Of a DNA stretch of 64,000 bases, positions 1 to 8,358 are shown piece after piece. The position numbers were made by a program, and so were the translations under genes. The first letter of the stretch is position 1. Each line of letters begins with the position of its first letter. This DNA comes from Actinoplanes philippinensis (lineage in GTDB: Bacteria; Actinomycetota; Actinomycetes; Mycobacteriales; Micromonosporaceae): NCBI RefSeq assembly GCF_900113015.1, contig NZ_FONV01000015.1:62001-126000 (forward strand), given 5' to 3'. A model generated the notes under the pieces. The model saw only the letters and a program-made list of their open reading frames with translations, did no database searches and was not told the origin of the DNA.

Positions 1-2
1 TG

Positions 3-158
3 GCGCGCCGTGGCCGGGACAGTCTGCAACGGGAGGCGGAGATCGCCGAGTCACGGGTGGCGACCTGGCCGATCTTCATCACGGCTGCGGGTGACCTCCC
101 GCTCACTGTCGGAAACGGTGGTCACCGATTGTTCCCGGCCCACTCCGGAAATGGATGA
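3..158 (+). CDS. 3' end of an unidentified protein (partial)
   Basis: An open frame enters from the left edge and stops at a TGA at 156-158. It encodes about 51 residues, with G or C at most third positions, as expected for a real gene here. The visible residues (for example REAEIAESRVATWPIF) match no family I can name. A 12-bp hairpin follows 34 bases after the stop, which supports a gene ending here. Too little is present to assign a function, and it could be a chance open frame. Confidence 0.4.
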   Translation, partial: ARRGRDSLQREAEIAESRVATWPIFITAAGDLPLTVGNGGHRLFPAHSGNG

Positions 159-191
159 CGGAATCCATTTCACGTTTCCTGAATGCGTGAT

Positions 192-218
192 CGCCCGGTC
201 GCTGGAAGCGACCGGGCG
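192..218. terminator. Bidirectional terminator hairpin
   Basis: CGCCCGGTCGCT is followed by a 3-base loop and its exact complement, giving a perfect 12-bp stem. It lies between the end of the leftmost partial gene and the stop of the DUF397 gene on the other strand, so it could serve both. There is no U-tract, as is common in high-GC actinomycetes. Confidence 0.6.
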
Positions 219-295
219 CTGCCGTCCGGGTGCACATCGTGAAAGTCCGGGCCTCAGCTCGAGCCTTCCATCGCTGCGAACCTATCGGTAGGCTT

Positions 296-520
296 TCACG
301 AAACGATGTCGAATTCGCCGTCCTTGGCTGAGTCCACGAAGGCGGTCCACTCCGCCGACGTGAACATGAGGGCCGGTCCCATCCGGTCCTTGCTGTCACG
401 GACGGCAATTCCCTGGTCGAGGAATGCGACCTCGACGCAGTTGCTGCCGCCGGTCCCGTTACTACGGCTGCCCTTCCTCCAGACAGCTCCGTCGATTTGG
501 TGCGCGAGCAACTCAAGCAC
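296..520 (-). CDS. DUF397 domain protein
   Basis: Small protein of 74 residues. The DUF397 signature is plain: AVWRKGSRSNGTGG followed by NCVEVAF, then VRDSKD and a C-terminal FTSAEWTAFVDSAKDGEF. Proteins of this family usually sit beside an XRE/DUF5753 regulator and act as its small partner, as in the WhiJ-like loci of Streptomyces. Here the regulator gene lies 30 bases upstream on the same strand. The annotated start is GTG, but an AGGGAGG sequence directly overlapping it would better suit the in-frame TTG three codons downstream. Confidence 0.85.
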   Translation of the reverse strand: MLELLAHQIDGAVWRKGSRSNGTGGSNCVEVAFLDQGIAVRDSKDRMGPALMFTSAEWTAFVDSAKDGEFDIVS

Positions 521-550
521 CTCCCTTCGATGTGAGATTCCGCGGGAGTG

Positions 551-1399
551 CTAAGCGACGAGCAGACCCTCGATCATCTTGATGGTCGTGCGATGGTCGA
601 GCGCCATGTCACTCAATCGCTCGAACTCCTGCCGATACCAGTCAACCATGTCTGGTTGTTCCTCGTACAAGTCTCCCGCAAGACCTTCCATATAAACAAC
701 ATCCAAATGGGTGGTCTCTCGGAACTCCAATAGCGCCGCCGGACCGCTCAGGAACGGGTGCGCACCTGCGGAGAAGGGCAGTATCTGCAGGAAAACATTT
801 GGCAATTTAGCTATCTCGATTAAATGGCGCAGCTGCTCGGTCATGACCTCTCGATCGCCGATCACCCGGTGCAGCGCTCCCTCGTCCATGAACGCCGACA
901 ATTCGAGCGGGCGATCGCTGGTGAGCCGGCCCTGACGGGTCTGACGCAGCGCGATCCGCCGGTCGATGTGCTCCTCGGGGTCGGTGGGCCGACCGCTTCT
1001 CATCAGTGACCGCATGTAATCGGGGGTCTGGAGCAGCCCCGGGATCAGCACCGGCTCCCAGGTCCGCATCGCCGACGCGGCGGCCTCCAGGCCCACGAAG
1101 TTGCCCGGGCGCATGATGTCGCGATAGTCGGTCCACCACGTGCGCTCGCGGGACTGGCGGGCCAGCTCGACCAGCGCCTCGCGCATCGTCTGGTCCCGCA
1201 CGTTGTAGAGGGTCAGCAGGTCACGGACGTCCCGCGGGGTGACCGCGACGCGCGCGGTCTCGATGCGGGTCACCTTGGCGGAGTGCCACTCGAAGTGTCG
1301 GGACACGTCCTGTTGTGTGAGGCCGGCGGCCTCCCGGCATCGTTTGAGCTCCGCCCCGAGCCGGCGGCGTCGCAGCGTCGGACCCTCTATATCGGACAC
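551..1399 (-). CDS. XRE family regulator with DUF5753 domain
   Basis: 282-residue DNA-binding regulator. Residues 10-70 form an XRE helix-turn-helix (LGAELKRCREAAGLTQQDVS, then KVTRIE). The rest, about 100-275, matches the DUF5753 effector region (ERTWWTDYRDIM; EPVLIPGLLQTPDYMRSLM; FLQILPFSAGAHPFL). The GTG start is preceded by GGGAG at a 6-base spacing. It is co-oriented with the DUF397 gene and probably translated from the same message. Family members act in development and antibiotic control in Streptomyces. Its target here is unknown, but a 19-bp inverted repeat upstream is a candidate autoregulatory operator. Confidence 0.88.
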   Translation of the reverse strand: MSDIEGPTLRRRRLGAELKRCREAAGLTQQDVSRHFEWHSAKVTRIETARVAVTPRDVRDLLTLYNVRDQTMREALVELARQSRERTWWTDYRDIMRPGNFVGLEAAASAMRTWEPVLIPGLLQTPDYMRSLMRSGRPTDPEEHIDRRIALRQTRQGRLTSDRPLELSAFMDEGALHRVIGDREVMTEQLRHLIEIAKLPNVFLQILPFSAGAHPFLSGPAALLEFRETTHLDVVYMEGLAGDLYEEQPDMVDWYRQEFERLSDMALDHRTTIKMIEGLLVA

Positions 1400-1510
1400 C
1401 TGGACTCCCTACGGTCCTGATGAAGTCGATATTACGACCGCGCTCGCGCGATCCGGATACCCATTTCATGATCGCAAATCTCGAATGATCAAATACTGCG
1501 GGTACTGAAT

Positions 1511-1529
1511 AAGAAGTCTAGTACTTCTT
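1511..1529. promoter_or_regulatory. Inverted repeat in the XRE/GPP34 divergent promoter
   Basis: AAGAAGT and ACTTCTT are exact inverted repeats separated by 5 bases (CTAGT). They lie in the AT-rich stretch between the divergent XRE and GPP34 genes. The position and symmetry suggest an operator, most simply for the XRE protein. This is an inference from layout only. Confidence 0.45.
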
Positions 1530-1640
1530 GTATTGACCTTGATGTTGGGTACATGATGCTGCGGACATCGAGTTCTGTCTTGTTTCCTACATTCCTAGGT
1601 AAAAGATCATTGGAACTTGCGTCTAAGGGGCGTGGACGGA

Positions 1641-2282
1641 GTGTTGGCTGACCAGTATTACCTGATCGCACACGAGGACCGCACCGGGCGGTCCCGGCTG
1701 CATCCTCGTGCGACCGGCCTGGGGCTGGCTGCCGCATTACTCGCGGAGTTGGTCCTCGAAGGCCGCATCGCCGTCAGCGACGGCGACCTGATCGTCCTCG
1801 ACCGGCGCCCACCTCGCGACGCGCTCAACCACGACATCCTCGATCTGCTCAACGCCCAGCCGCAGCACCGCGACATCCGCACCTGGCTCGCCTTCCTCGC
1901 GCAGGACTCGGCGCTGCGGGTGGCGGAGCGGCTGATGCGGGTCGGCGCGGTCGAGCTCGTCACCAAGCGCCGGATGCTCGGCACCACACAGACCCTCTAC
2001 ATGCCCAACACCGCCCGCCAGCGCAACGCGGCCGCCTGGGCCTCCACCCGGGTGGCGAACATGCTGGTCCGCGGCATGGAGCTGAACGTCACCGACCGGA
2101 TGCTCGTCGGGCTGGTGGTCTCCACCGGACTGACCCGGCACGTGATGTACGGGTTCGAGAACTACCCGCACATCTACCACGCGCTGCCCAGCATGATCGC
2201 CTCGTTGCCCGGTGATCTCCGGGAGCTGGTCGAGTGCACCGAGGCCCTCGTCGGGTCCGCGCTGGCGGTCGGTCGCCGGTGA
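1641..2282 (+). CDS. GPP34 family phosphoprotein
   Basis: Protein of 213 residues of the GPP34 (GOLPH3-like) family, which is expanded in filamentous actinobacteria. Visible features are the N-terminal YYLIAHEDRTGRSRLHP, the LAAALLAELVLEGRI helix and ISVSDGDLIVLD-like strand. In eukaryotes the fold binds phosphatidylinositol 4-phosphate at membranes; the bacterial role is not settled. An upstream TTG at 1617 is also in frame, but AAGGGG at 1625-1630 sits 10 bases before the GTG at 1641, which is preferred. Its stop lies 53 bases before the permease start chosen here. Confidence 0.8.
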   Translation: MLADQYYLIAHEDRTGRSRLHPRATGLGLAAALLAELVLEGRIAVSDGDLIVLDRRPPRDALNHDILDLLNAQPQHRDIRTWLAFLAQDSALRVAERLMRVGAVELVTKRRMLGTTQTLYMPNTARQRNAAAWASTRVANMLVRGMELNVTDRMLVGLVVSTGLTRHVMYGFENYPHIYHALPSMIASLPGDLRELVECTEALVGSALAVGRR

Positions 2283-2335
2283 GCCCCGGACGCCATCAAC
2301 GACGACGGGACAACGTCGACCGCTGGGCCGGCACG

Positions 2336-3916
2336 ATGCTGAACGAGCTGAACCGTGAGGCGGCCGCCAAGCGCGGCGCCCCCGGTTCGGACATCATCAG
2401 CGCGGCCCTCGCGAACAACCGGCTCGGCGTCTCGTCGGTGGTCTTCTTCGGCGTCGCCGGGGCCGCCCCGCTCACGGTGATCATCGGAGCCATCACGACG
2501 GTCTACGCGGTGGTCGGCAACACCGCGCTGCCCCTGGTCTACATCGTCGTCGCGGGGATCCTGTCGATCTTCACGGTCGGGTTCGTGGCGATGAGCCGGC
2601 ACATCGTCAATTCAGGGGCCTTCTACTCGTACATCAGCCATGGTCTCGGCCGTGAGCTCGGCGTCGCCGCGGCCTTCGTGGCCCTCCCGGCGTACGCCAT
2701 GATGCAGATCGGTCTTTTCGGACTGTTCGGTGTGGTCGCCGCCGGCATCCTCGGTTCACTCGGGCTCAACGTCCCGTGGGTGGCCTGCGCGCTGTTCGCC
2801 TGGGCGATCATCGCGGTGCTCGGCATGCTCTGGGTCGACCTGAGCGGCAAGGTGCTCGGCGTCCTGCTGATCGCCGAGATCGCCGTGGTGCTGGTCTACG
2901 ACCTGGTGATGGTGGCCAATCCGCGCGACGGCGCGGTCAGCGTCGCGATGCTCAACCCGGCGCAGTTGCTGACACCCGAGGTCGTCGCGATGATGGTGCT
3001 CGCGATCGGCGGGTTCACCGGGTTCGAGGCGACGGTCGTGCTCTCCGAGGAGGCCAAGGACCCGAAACGGACCATCTCCCGCGCCACCCACCTCGCGGTG
3101 CTGCTCGCCGGCCTGATGTGTGCGGTGTCCGCCTGGGCGATGTCGGTCGGCGCGGGCCCGGGCCGGATCGTGGCCGACGCCCAGCGGGAGCAGACGAACC
3201 TGGTCTTCAGCCTGGTCAGTCCACATGTGCCGGACATCATGATCACCATCGGCTATCTGCTCTTCATGACCAGTATCTTCGCGGCGCTGCTGGCCTTCCA
3301 CGCGGCGGTGTCGCGCTACCAGTTCGCCCTCGGCAGGGAGCGGATGCTGCCGAGCCGGTGGGGTTACACCCACCCGCGGACCGGCGCGCCGGTGGTCGGC
3401 TCGATCACCCAGAGCGTGCTGTCGCTGATCGCGATCCTCGCCTACTGGTTCACCCACGCCGACCCGCTGGTGCAGCTCTTCGGATACCTCACGGTGGTCG
3501 GCGGCCTGGGCGTGCTGATCCTGATGTGGGGCACCTCGGCCGCGGTGATCGCGTTCTTCGTGCAACACCCGAGGCTGGAGAACGTGTGGCGCGGCCGGGT
3601 CACCCCGGTGATCGCGTTCTTCCTGCTCAGCATCATCCTCTTCGCGACCGTGGTGGGGCTCGGCGACGTCCTGGGGCTGGCCGAGGACTCCATCTTCAAC
3701 TGGGCCTTCGCGGCCGGGTACGCGGTGCTGGCGGTGCTCGGCGCCGGCTGGGCGGCGATCGTCCGTTACACCAAGCCCGATGTGTACGCGGTGATCGGCC
3801 GCGGTGTGGAGCGCCGGACTCTCTTCGAGTTCCCCGAGCCGCCCCGCCCGCACTCGCACTCGATGGCCTTCCAGGACCACTATTCGACGACCAGCTCAGG
3901 TAGGGAATCCCGATGA
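2336..3916 (+). CDS. APC superfamily amino acid permease
   Basis: Integral membrane transporter of about 526 residues with roughly 12 hydrophobic segments. The first segment, SVVFFGVAGAAPLTVIIGAI, and the later GGFTGFEATVVLSEEAKDPKRTI stretch are typical of APC amino acid/polyamine permeases (the FEA-EE-P element). The substrate cannot be read from sequence. The ATG at 2336 is chosen because the protein then begins close to the conserved N-terminus. A GTG at 2279 overlapping the GPP34 stop (GTGA) is an alternative that adds 19 residues and would imply coupling. The end overlaps the next gene by four bases (ATGA). Confidence 0.87.
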   Translation: MLNELNREAAAKRGAPGSDIISAALANNRLGVSSVVFFGVAGAAPLTVIIGAITTVYAVVGNTALPLVYIVVAGILSIFTVGFVAMSRHIVNSGAFYSYISHGLGRELGVAAAFVALPAYAMMQIGLFGLFGVVAAGILGSLGLNVPWVACALFAWAIIAVLGMLWVDLSGKVLGVLLIAEIAVVLVYDLVMVANPRDGAVSVAMLNPAQLLTPEVVAMMVLAIGGFTGFEATVVLSEEAKDPKRTISRATHLAVLLAGLMCAVSAWAMSVGAGPGRIVADAQREQTNLVFSLVSPHVPDIMITIGYLLFMTSIFAALLAFHAAVSRYQFALGRERMLPSRWGYTHPRTGAPVVGSITQSVLSLIAILAYWFTHADPLVQLFGYLTVVGGLGVLILMWGTSAAVIAFFVQHPRLENVWRGRVTPVIAFFLLSIILFATVVGLGDVLGLAEDSIFNWAFAAGYAVLAVLGAGWAAIVRYTKPDVYAVIGRGVERRTLFEFPEPPRPHSHSMAFQDHYSTTSSGRESR

Positions 3917-4533
3917 CGTACGCCATCCAGGAACTCGTGATCCGCCACGTGTCGCCGTTCGACACCGAGGAGATCACCGACCTCGTGGCCGAAGCGATGT
4001 GGGACGGACCGGTCGCCCGCTGGCTGCACCCGGACGCCGCCGAGCGCCGGCGTCTGTCACCCGGCTACTTCGAGATCTTCGTCGAGTACGCGTTGCAGTA
4101 CGGCGAGGTCTACAGCACCGCCGACGCCGACGACGGCCGGATGTGCGGGGTGGCCCTGTGGTTCCCGCTGACCGCGATGATCCCGCCGCCGATGGACTAC
4201 GAGCGCCGGGTCAAGGAGGCCTCCGACACCGCCTTCCACCGTGTGCAGCAGCTGGACGCGGCTCTGGAGGCGGAACACCCCTTGGAGCCGCATCACTACC
4301 TGGCCTTCCTCGCGGTCCGGCCGGGCCGGCAGAACGAGGGCATCGGCAGCGCCCTGCTCGACCGGCACCACGCCCGTCTGGACCGGGCCGGCATCCCGGC
4401 CTATCTGGAGGCGAACGACCCGCGCAACCGCGATCTCTACCTCCGGCACGGATACCGGGTCCGGTCCGTGATCGACCTTCCCGACGGACCGCCGCTCTGG
4501 GCGATGTGGAGGGCGCCTATGAACCTGAGCTAG
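3913..4533 (+). CDS. GNAT family N-acetyltransferase
   Basis: 206-residue acyltransferase. The acetyl-CoA loop reads VRPGRQNEGIGSALL at about residues 136-150, the classic GNAT motif A (R/Q-x-x-G-x-G), followed by AYLEANDPRNRDLYLRHGY, a motif B region. The start overlaps the permease stop (ATGA), so the two are probably translationally coupled. The acyl acceptor is unknown; linkage to an amino acid permease may hint at a small amine or amino acid. Confidence 0.85.
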   Translation: MTYAIQELVIRHVSPFDTEEITDLVAEAMWDGPVARWLHPDAAERRRLSPGYFEIFVEYALQYGEVYSTADADDGRMCGVALWFPLTAMIPPPMDYERRVKEASDTAFHRVQQLDAALEAEHPLEPHHYLAFLAVRPGRQNEGIGSALLDRHHARLDRAGIPAYLEANDPRNRDLYLRHGYRVRSVIDLPDGPPLWAMWRAPMNLS

Positions 4534-4537
4534 AGGA

Positions 4538-5110
4538 TCAGGCGGCAGCTCTCAAGCTCGGTGCCGCCGGGAACTCGTAGATCCAGAACGACTGCTGGTC
4601 CAGGCACTCGGCGCGCATCGCGCCGCCGGACAGGCGCTTCAGCATCAGCCGGACGACCCGGCCGAAATTGCGCTCGTCGTCGTTGTACCGGCAGTAGTCG
4701 ATCCCGATCATCCCGTTCCGGGCGGCGGCGGTCTGCTGCATGGCCGTGACCAGTTCCGAGAAGGCCCGGGTGTCACGGGCCTCGGTGCCGACCGCGGCGA
4801 AACCGACGTACCAGATGCGCTTCTGGGCGTACATCTCGGGCCATCGGCGCTCGAAGTATTCGGGTGCGATCAGGGGCACCGCATAGAGGTCGTTGGTGAA
4901 CGTGGACAGGCCGCAGAGCTTGCCGTCGTCGTTGAGGCAGAGGTACTTGTCGACCCTCGGGTCGCGCATGACCTCTTCGAACTCTGACCGATACATCAGG
5001 TGACGTTGCACGGCGAGGGAGCGGAGGTCGCGGAACGCGCCTTCATAGAGATCCCAGGCTGCCTTGTGCATCTCATCGTCGGTGATCTGGTCGATGATCT
5101 TGACAAGCAT
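4538..5110 (-). CDS. Uncharacterised protein, possibly acetyltransferase-like
   Basis: 190-residue soluble protein with no signal peptide or membrane segment. A longer open frame begins at 5260, but GGGGAG lies 6 bases before the ATG at 5110, which is the likelier start. Stretches such as KYLCLNDDGKLCGLSTFTNDL and WYVGFAAVGTEA look like the beta-hairpin core of a GNAT fold, but the acetyl-CoA loop is not convincing. It converges on the GNAT gene with a 4-base gap. I do not recognise a function. Confidence 0.6.
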   Translation of the reverse strand: MLVKIIDQITDDEMHKAAWDLYEGAFRDLRSLAVQRHLMYRSEFEEVMRDPRVDKYLCLNDDGKLCGLSTFTNDLYAVPLIAPEYFERRWPEMYAQKRIWYVGFAAVGTEARDTRAFSELVTAMQQTAAARNGMIGIDYCRYNDDERNFGRVVRLMLKRLSGGAMRAECLDQQSFWIYEFPAAPSLRAAA

Positions 5111-5460
5111 GGCTGCTCCCCGCGTTTCATCGTACTCAAGGCGATCGATGATGTTGGGCTTTAGAGTACGAAGGGTTTTGGCGCCGCGACAATATGTGTT
5201 CGCGGAAATTGTGTGCCAATCCTGATTGGAGGTACGCCGTTCGAAACAGCGAGTATGCAACTTGCGTAGTTGCAGGTAGACGGCCGCATCTGACCCGTTC
5301 GAACCCTTGTCGCAGTTCTTCGCCGGAGACAGGTTAATCGGTTTACTCGAAGCGCATGATTCGGTGAGTCAGCCTTTTGGTGGAATGCACCGAGTACTAG
5401 CCTCCGCGCGCTGAACGTCGTGCGTTCGCCTTTTTGCCGAATGGTCGGCGCGCGATGAGG

Positions 5461-5558
5461 GATCACCCTTCGACGACGCAGCGGGTGATCGGTGCGGGCC
5501 GCACGGGACGGGCCGTCCGGGCGAGGAGCGCATCCCCCTCTCGCTCAGGCGGCCCGTC
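5461..5558. other. Structured intergenic DNA upstream of the GH5 gene
   Basis: The 543 bases between 5110 and 5654 hold no convincing gene. Two inverted repeats are visible: GATCACCC/GGGTGATC (5461-5468 and 5483-5490), and GACGGGCCG/CGGCCCGTC (5507-5515 and 5550-5558) with a nested GCGAG/CTCGC. They could insulate the GH5 promoter from upstream transcription or be protein-binding sites. Confidence 0.4.
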
Positions 5559-5584
5559 CATCGCTGTCCATCCCTTTTCATCGA

Positions 5585-5612
5585 TTGACATAGTTTGACG
5601 TCCATACATAGT
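5585..5612 (+). promoter_or_regulatory. Candidate promoter of the GH5 gene
   Basis: TTGACA at 5585-5590 and CATAGT at 5607-5612 are spaced 16 bases apart, resembling a housekeeping sigma promoter. The block ACATAGTYTG occurs twice, starting at 5588 and 5606, exactly 18 bases apart and overlapping both elements, so it could be a regulator half-site pair. The start codon lies about 40 bases downstream. Confidence 0.45.
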
Positions 5613-5653
5613 CTGCCGAGATCAGACCCCACGCGTGTCCTCCTAGGAGCGTC

Positions 5654-7327
5654 ATGTCGCGCCTGTTCGGCAGATTGCTCGTCCTCGCCCTGCTCGCCGC
5701 CGGCCTGTCCACCGCGGGCCCCTCCGCGGCGGGCGCGCGCGAGTCCGTCCGTACCCCCGCCCAAGCCGTCGCCGCCATGCAGCCCGGCTGGAACCTCGGC
5801 AACACCTTCGACGCCACCGGCGACGACGAGACCTCGTGGGGCAATCCGCGAGTCACCCGCGAGCTGCTCGCCGGCATCCGTGACCAGGGCTTCAACAGCA
5901 TCCGCATCCCCGTCACCTGGGGGCAGCACCTCAGCGCGGACCTCGTCGTCGACCCGGCCTACCTGGCCCGGGTCCGTGAGGTCGTCGGCTGGGCGCTCGA
6001 CGAGGGCTTCTACGTGATGATCAATCTTCATCACGACTCGTGGCAGTGGATCGCGACCATGCCCACCGATCACGACAACGTCCTCAACCGCTACAACGCC
6101 GTCTGGACCCAGGTCGCGGCCGCCTTCCGGGACGCGTCGCCCCGCCTGGTCCTGGAGAGCGTCAACGAGCCGCAGTTCTCCGGCAGCTCCGGCGACGCCG
6201 AGAACTACGCCCTCCTGGCCGAGCTCAACACGTCCTTCCACCGGATCGTGCGCGGCTCCGGCGGAGGCAACGCGACTCGACTTCTGGTACTACCCACGCT
6301 GCACACCAACGCCGATCAAGGCCGGCTGGACGCCCTCACGGCCGAGTTCGCCGCCCTGCACGACCCCCACCTGATCGCCACCGTGCACTACTACGGATAC
6401 TGGCCGTTCAGCGTCAACGTGGCCGGCGGGTACCGGTTCGACCCCACCGCACAGGCCGATCTGCTGGGCACCTTCGAGCGGCTGCGTACCTCATTCGTCA
6501 ACAAGGGCATCCCGGTCATTCTCGGTGAATACGGTCTGCTCGGCTTCGACCGGCACACCGGCACCATCGAACAGGGCGAGAAGCTCAAGTTCTTCGAGCT
6601 CTTCGGACACCAGGCCCGGATCAGCAGGATCACGACGATGCTCTGGGACAACGGGCAGCACTTCGACCGTGCCGCCGGAGTGTGGCGCGACACCGAACTC
6701 TTCGGACAGATCGCCTCCAGCTGGCGCACCCGATCCGGCACCGCCGCCAGTGACCTGCTGTTCGTCCGGCGCGGCACACCGGTCACCGCCCAGACCATCA
6801 CCCTCAACCCCAACGGCACCGGCTTCACCCACGTCAGGCTCGGCGCCGCGACGCTGCGCCGCGGCCCCGACTACCAGGTGTCCGGCGATCAACTCACCCT
6901 CAGCGCGGCGTTGCTGTCACGGCTTCGGGGGTACGGCGCCCGCACCTCCCTGACACTGCGGTTCTCCCGCGGCGTCCCGTGGCGGCTCGACGTCGTCACC
7001 TTCGACACCCCGGTCGTGTCCGCCGCCACCGGAACCACCGCGGCGTACGCCGTACCCACCACGTTCAACGGCGACCAGCTCGCCACCATGACCGCCACCT
7101 ACGCCGACGGCACCAACGCCGGACCGCACAACTGGACCCCGTACAAGGAATTCGATCGCGCCTTCGCCCCCGACTACCCGGCCGGCGCGATCAAGCTGAC
7201 TCCGGAGTTCTTCGCCGAAGTCACCGACGGGGCGCCGGTCACGCTGAAGTTCCTCTTCTGGAGCGGCGAAACCGTCACCTACCAGGTCACCCGCAACGGC
7301 GCCGAGGTAACCGGAACCCCGGCCTGA
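5654..7327 (+). CDS. Secreted GH5 endoglucanase-type glycoside hydrolase with CBM_X2-like domain
   Basis: 557-residue exported enzyme predicted to cut beta-1,4-glucan or a related beta-glycan. A Sec signal peptide covers about residues 1-27. The GH5 barrel (35-340) shows GWNLGNTFDA, SIRIPVTW, the acid/base glutamate E172 in LESVNEP, the conserved HYYGYWPF and the nucleophile E292 in VILGEYG. From about 373 a CBM_X2-like beta-sandwich begins (ITLNPNGTGF to LTLRF), followed by a further beta-rich tail. An AGGAG sequence lies 4 bases before the ATG. A strong hairpin follows the stop, so it is a single-gene unit. Exact substrate (cellulose, mannan or xyloglucan) is not decided by sequence. Confidence 0.9.
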   Translation: MSRLFGRLLVLALLAAGLSTAGPSAAGARESVRTPAQAVAAMQPGWNLGNTFDATGDDETSWGNPRVTRELLAGIRDQGFNSIRIPVTWGQHLSADLVVDPAYLARVREVVGWALDEGFYVMINLHHDSWQWIATMPTDHDNVLNRYNAVWTQVAAAFRDASPRLVLESVNEPQFSGSSGDAENYALLAELNTSFHRIVRGSGGGNATRLLVLPTLHTNADQGRLDALTAEFAALHDPHLIATVHYYGYWPFSVNVAGGYRFDPTAQADLLGTFERLRTSFVNKGIPVILGEYGLLGFDRHTGTIEQGEKLKFFELFGHQARISRITTMLWDNGQHFDRAAGVWRDTELFGQIASSWRTRSGTAASDLLFVRRGTPVTAQTITLNPNGTGFTHVRLGAATLRRGPDYQVSGDQLTLSAALLSRLRGYGARTSLTLRFSRGVPWRLDVVTFDTPVVSAATGTTAAYAVPTTFNGDQLATMTATYADGTNAGPHNWTPYKEFDRAFAPDYPAGAIKLTPEFFAEVTDGAPVTLKFLFWSGETVTYQVTRNGAEVTGTPA

Positions 7328-7333
7328 CAAGCC

Positions 7334-7377
7334 ACCGGGCGGCGGCGACGGTTGGGCCACTGTCGCCGCCGCCCGGT
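7334..7377. terminator. Strong hairpin terminator after GH5
   Basis: A perfect 16-bp stem (ACCGGGCGGCGGCGAC and its complement) with a 12-base loop starts 6 bases after the GH5 stop. Confidence 0.8.
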
Positions 7378-7384
7378 CCACCGC

Positions 7385-7620
7385 AGCCGGACTCCGGCCT
7401 GCTTCGCCGGCGGGCCTGGTCCGGGCTGGTCCGGTTTGGTTTGGGCCGGCTCATCTCCGTTTCGGCAGCGCTGGCAGCCAGCCGGACTTCGGCCTGCTTC
7501 GCCGGCGGGCCCGGTCCGGGCTGGTCCGGTTTGGTTTGGGCCGGCTTGTCACCGTTTCGGCAGCGCTGACAGCCAGCCGGACTCCGGCCTGCTTCGCCGG
7601 CGGGCCCGGTCCGGGCTGGA
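7385..7620. repeat. 95-bp tandem repeat, about 2.5 copies
   Basis: Copies begin at 7385, 7480 and 7575, exactly 95 bases apart. The third breaks off near 7620. Copies differ at only a few bases. The period is not a multiple of three, so reading frames shift between copies and the array is not coding. It fills most of the 345-base gap between the GH5 terminator and the LysE gene. Confidence 0.85.
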
Positions 7621-7672
7621 CGTGAGGGTTGCCGTCACGGGCGGGAGACAGCCCTGAGGACCAGTCGGGTCA

Positions 7673-8299
7673 TTAGGTGGTGGCCAGGCGCAGGCCGAGG
7701 GCTACCAGGACAGCGCCGGTAACGGCGTCGAGCGAGCGGCGCACGGCCGGACGGGACAGCACCCGGCGCAGCGCGGCCACCAGGTTGGCGACCACCACGA
7801 ACCAGGCGATCGTCACGCCCACCGCCACCAGCGACAACAGCAGCACCGCACCTGCCGAGCCGTCCACCGGCGCGAACTGCGGCAGCACCGCCACGAAGAA
7901 GACGCCACACTTCGGGTTCAGCACGTTCGTCAGCAGGCCGTCCCGGAACGATCGCCACAGGCTTCCCCCGGCACGCCCGCCCGGCGTCTGGTCCGGGCCC
8001 GCGCCGCCGCGCCGGGCGGCGAGCAGCGCTGTCACCCCGAGCCACAGGAGGTACGCCGCCCCGGCCAACTTGACGACCGTGAACGCCACAGCCGACGCCG
8101 CCAGCAGAGCAGCCACCCCGAGCGCGGCAGCCACCGACCAGATGAACACACCGGCCGCCACCCCGGCCGCAGCCATCATCCCGTGCAGCCGGCCCGCCGC
8201 GACCGAGCGCCGCACCACGATGGCGAAGTCCGGCCCGGGCGACACCGCGGCCAGCCCGATCACACCCGCAAACGCCAGAGCCTGCCCCACATCACTCAT
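7673..8299 (-). CDS. LysE family amino acid exporter
   Basis: 208-residue membrane protein with about six hydrophobic segments. The LysE/RhtB signature is near the N-terminus: VSPGPDFAIVVRRSVAAGRLHG, followed by the helix VAAGVFIWSVAAALGVAALL. Members export amino acids such as lysine, threonine or homoserine lactones by proton exchange; the substrate here is unknown. The ATG at 8299 is preferred over a start 14 codons upstream because the conserved N-terminus begins there and a GAGGA sequence precedes it. The gene stands alone, flanked on both sides by tandem-repeat arrays. Confidence 0.88.
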   Translation of the reverse strand: MSDVGQALAFAGVIGLAAVSPGPDFAIVVRRSVAAGRLHGMMAAAGVAAGVFIWSVAAALGVAALLAASAVAFTVVKLAGAAYLLWLGVTALLAARRGGAGPDQTPGGRAGGSLWRSFRDGLLTNVLNPKCGVFFVAVLPQFAPVDGSAGAVLLLSLVAVGVTIAWFVVVANLVAALRRVLSRPAVRRSLDAVTGAVLVALGLRLATT

Positions 8300-8358
8300 G
8301 CCCCGATCCTCACCCACCGTCCCGACCCCGGCCAGCCCCACCCCTGCTTCCCGACCCC

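Noticed and set aside
2234..2335. N-terminal extension of the APC permease
   Set aside because: The extra residues are Arg-rich, overlap the GPP34 end and have no counterpart in the permease family.
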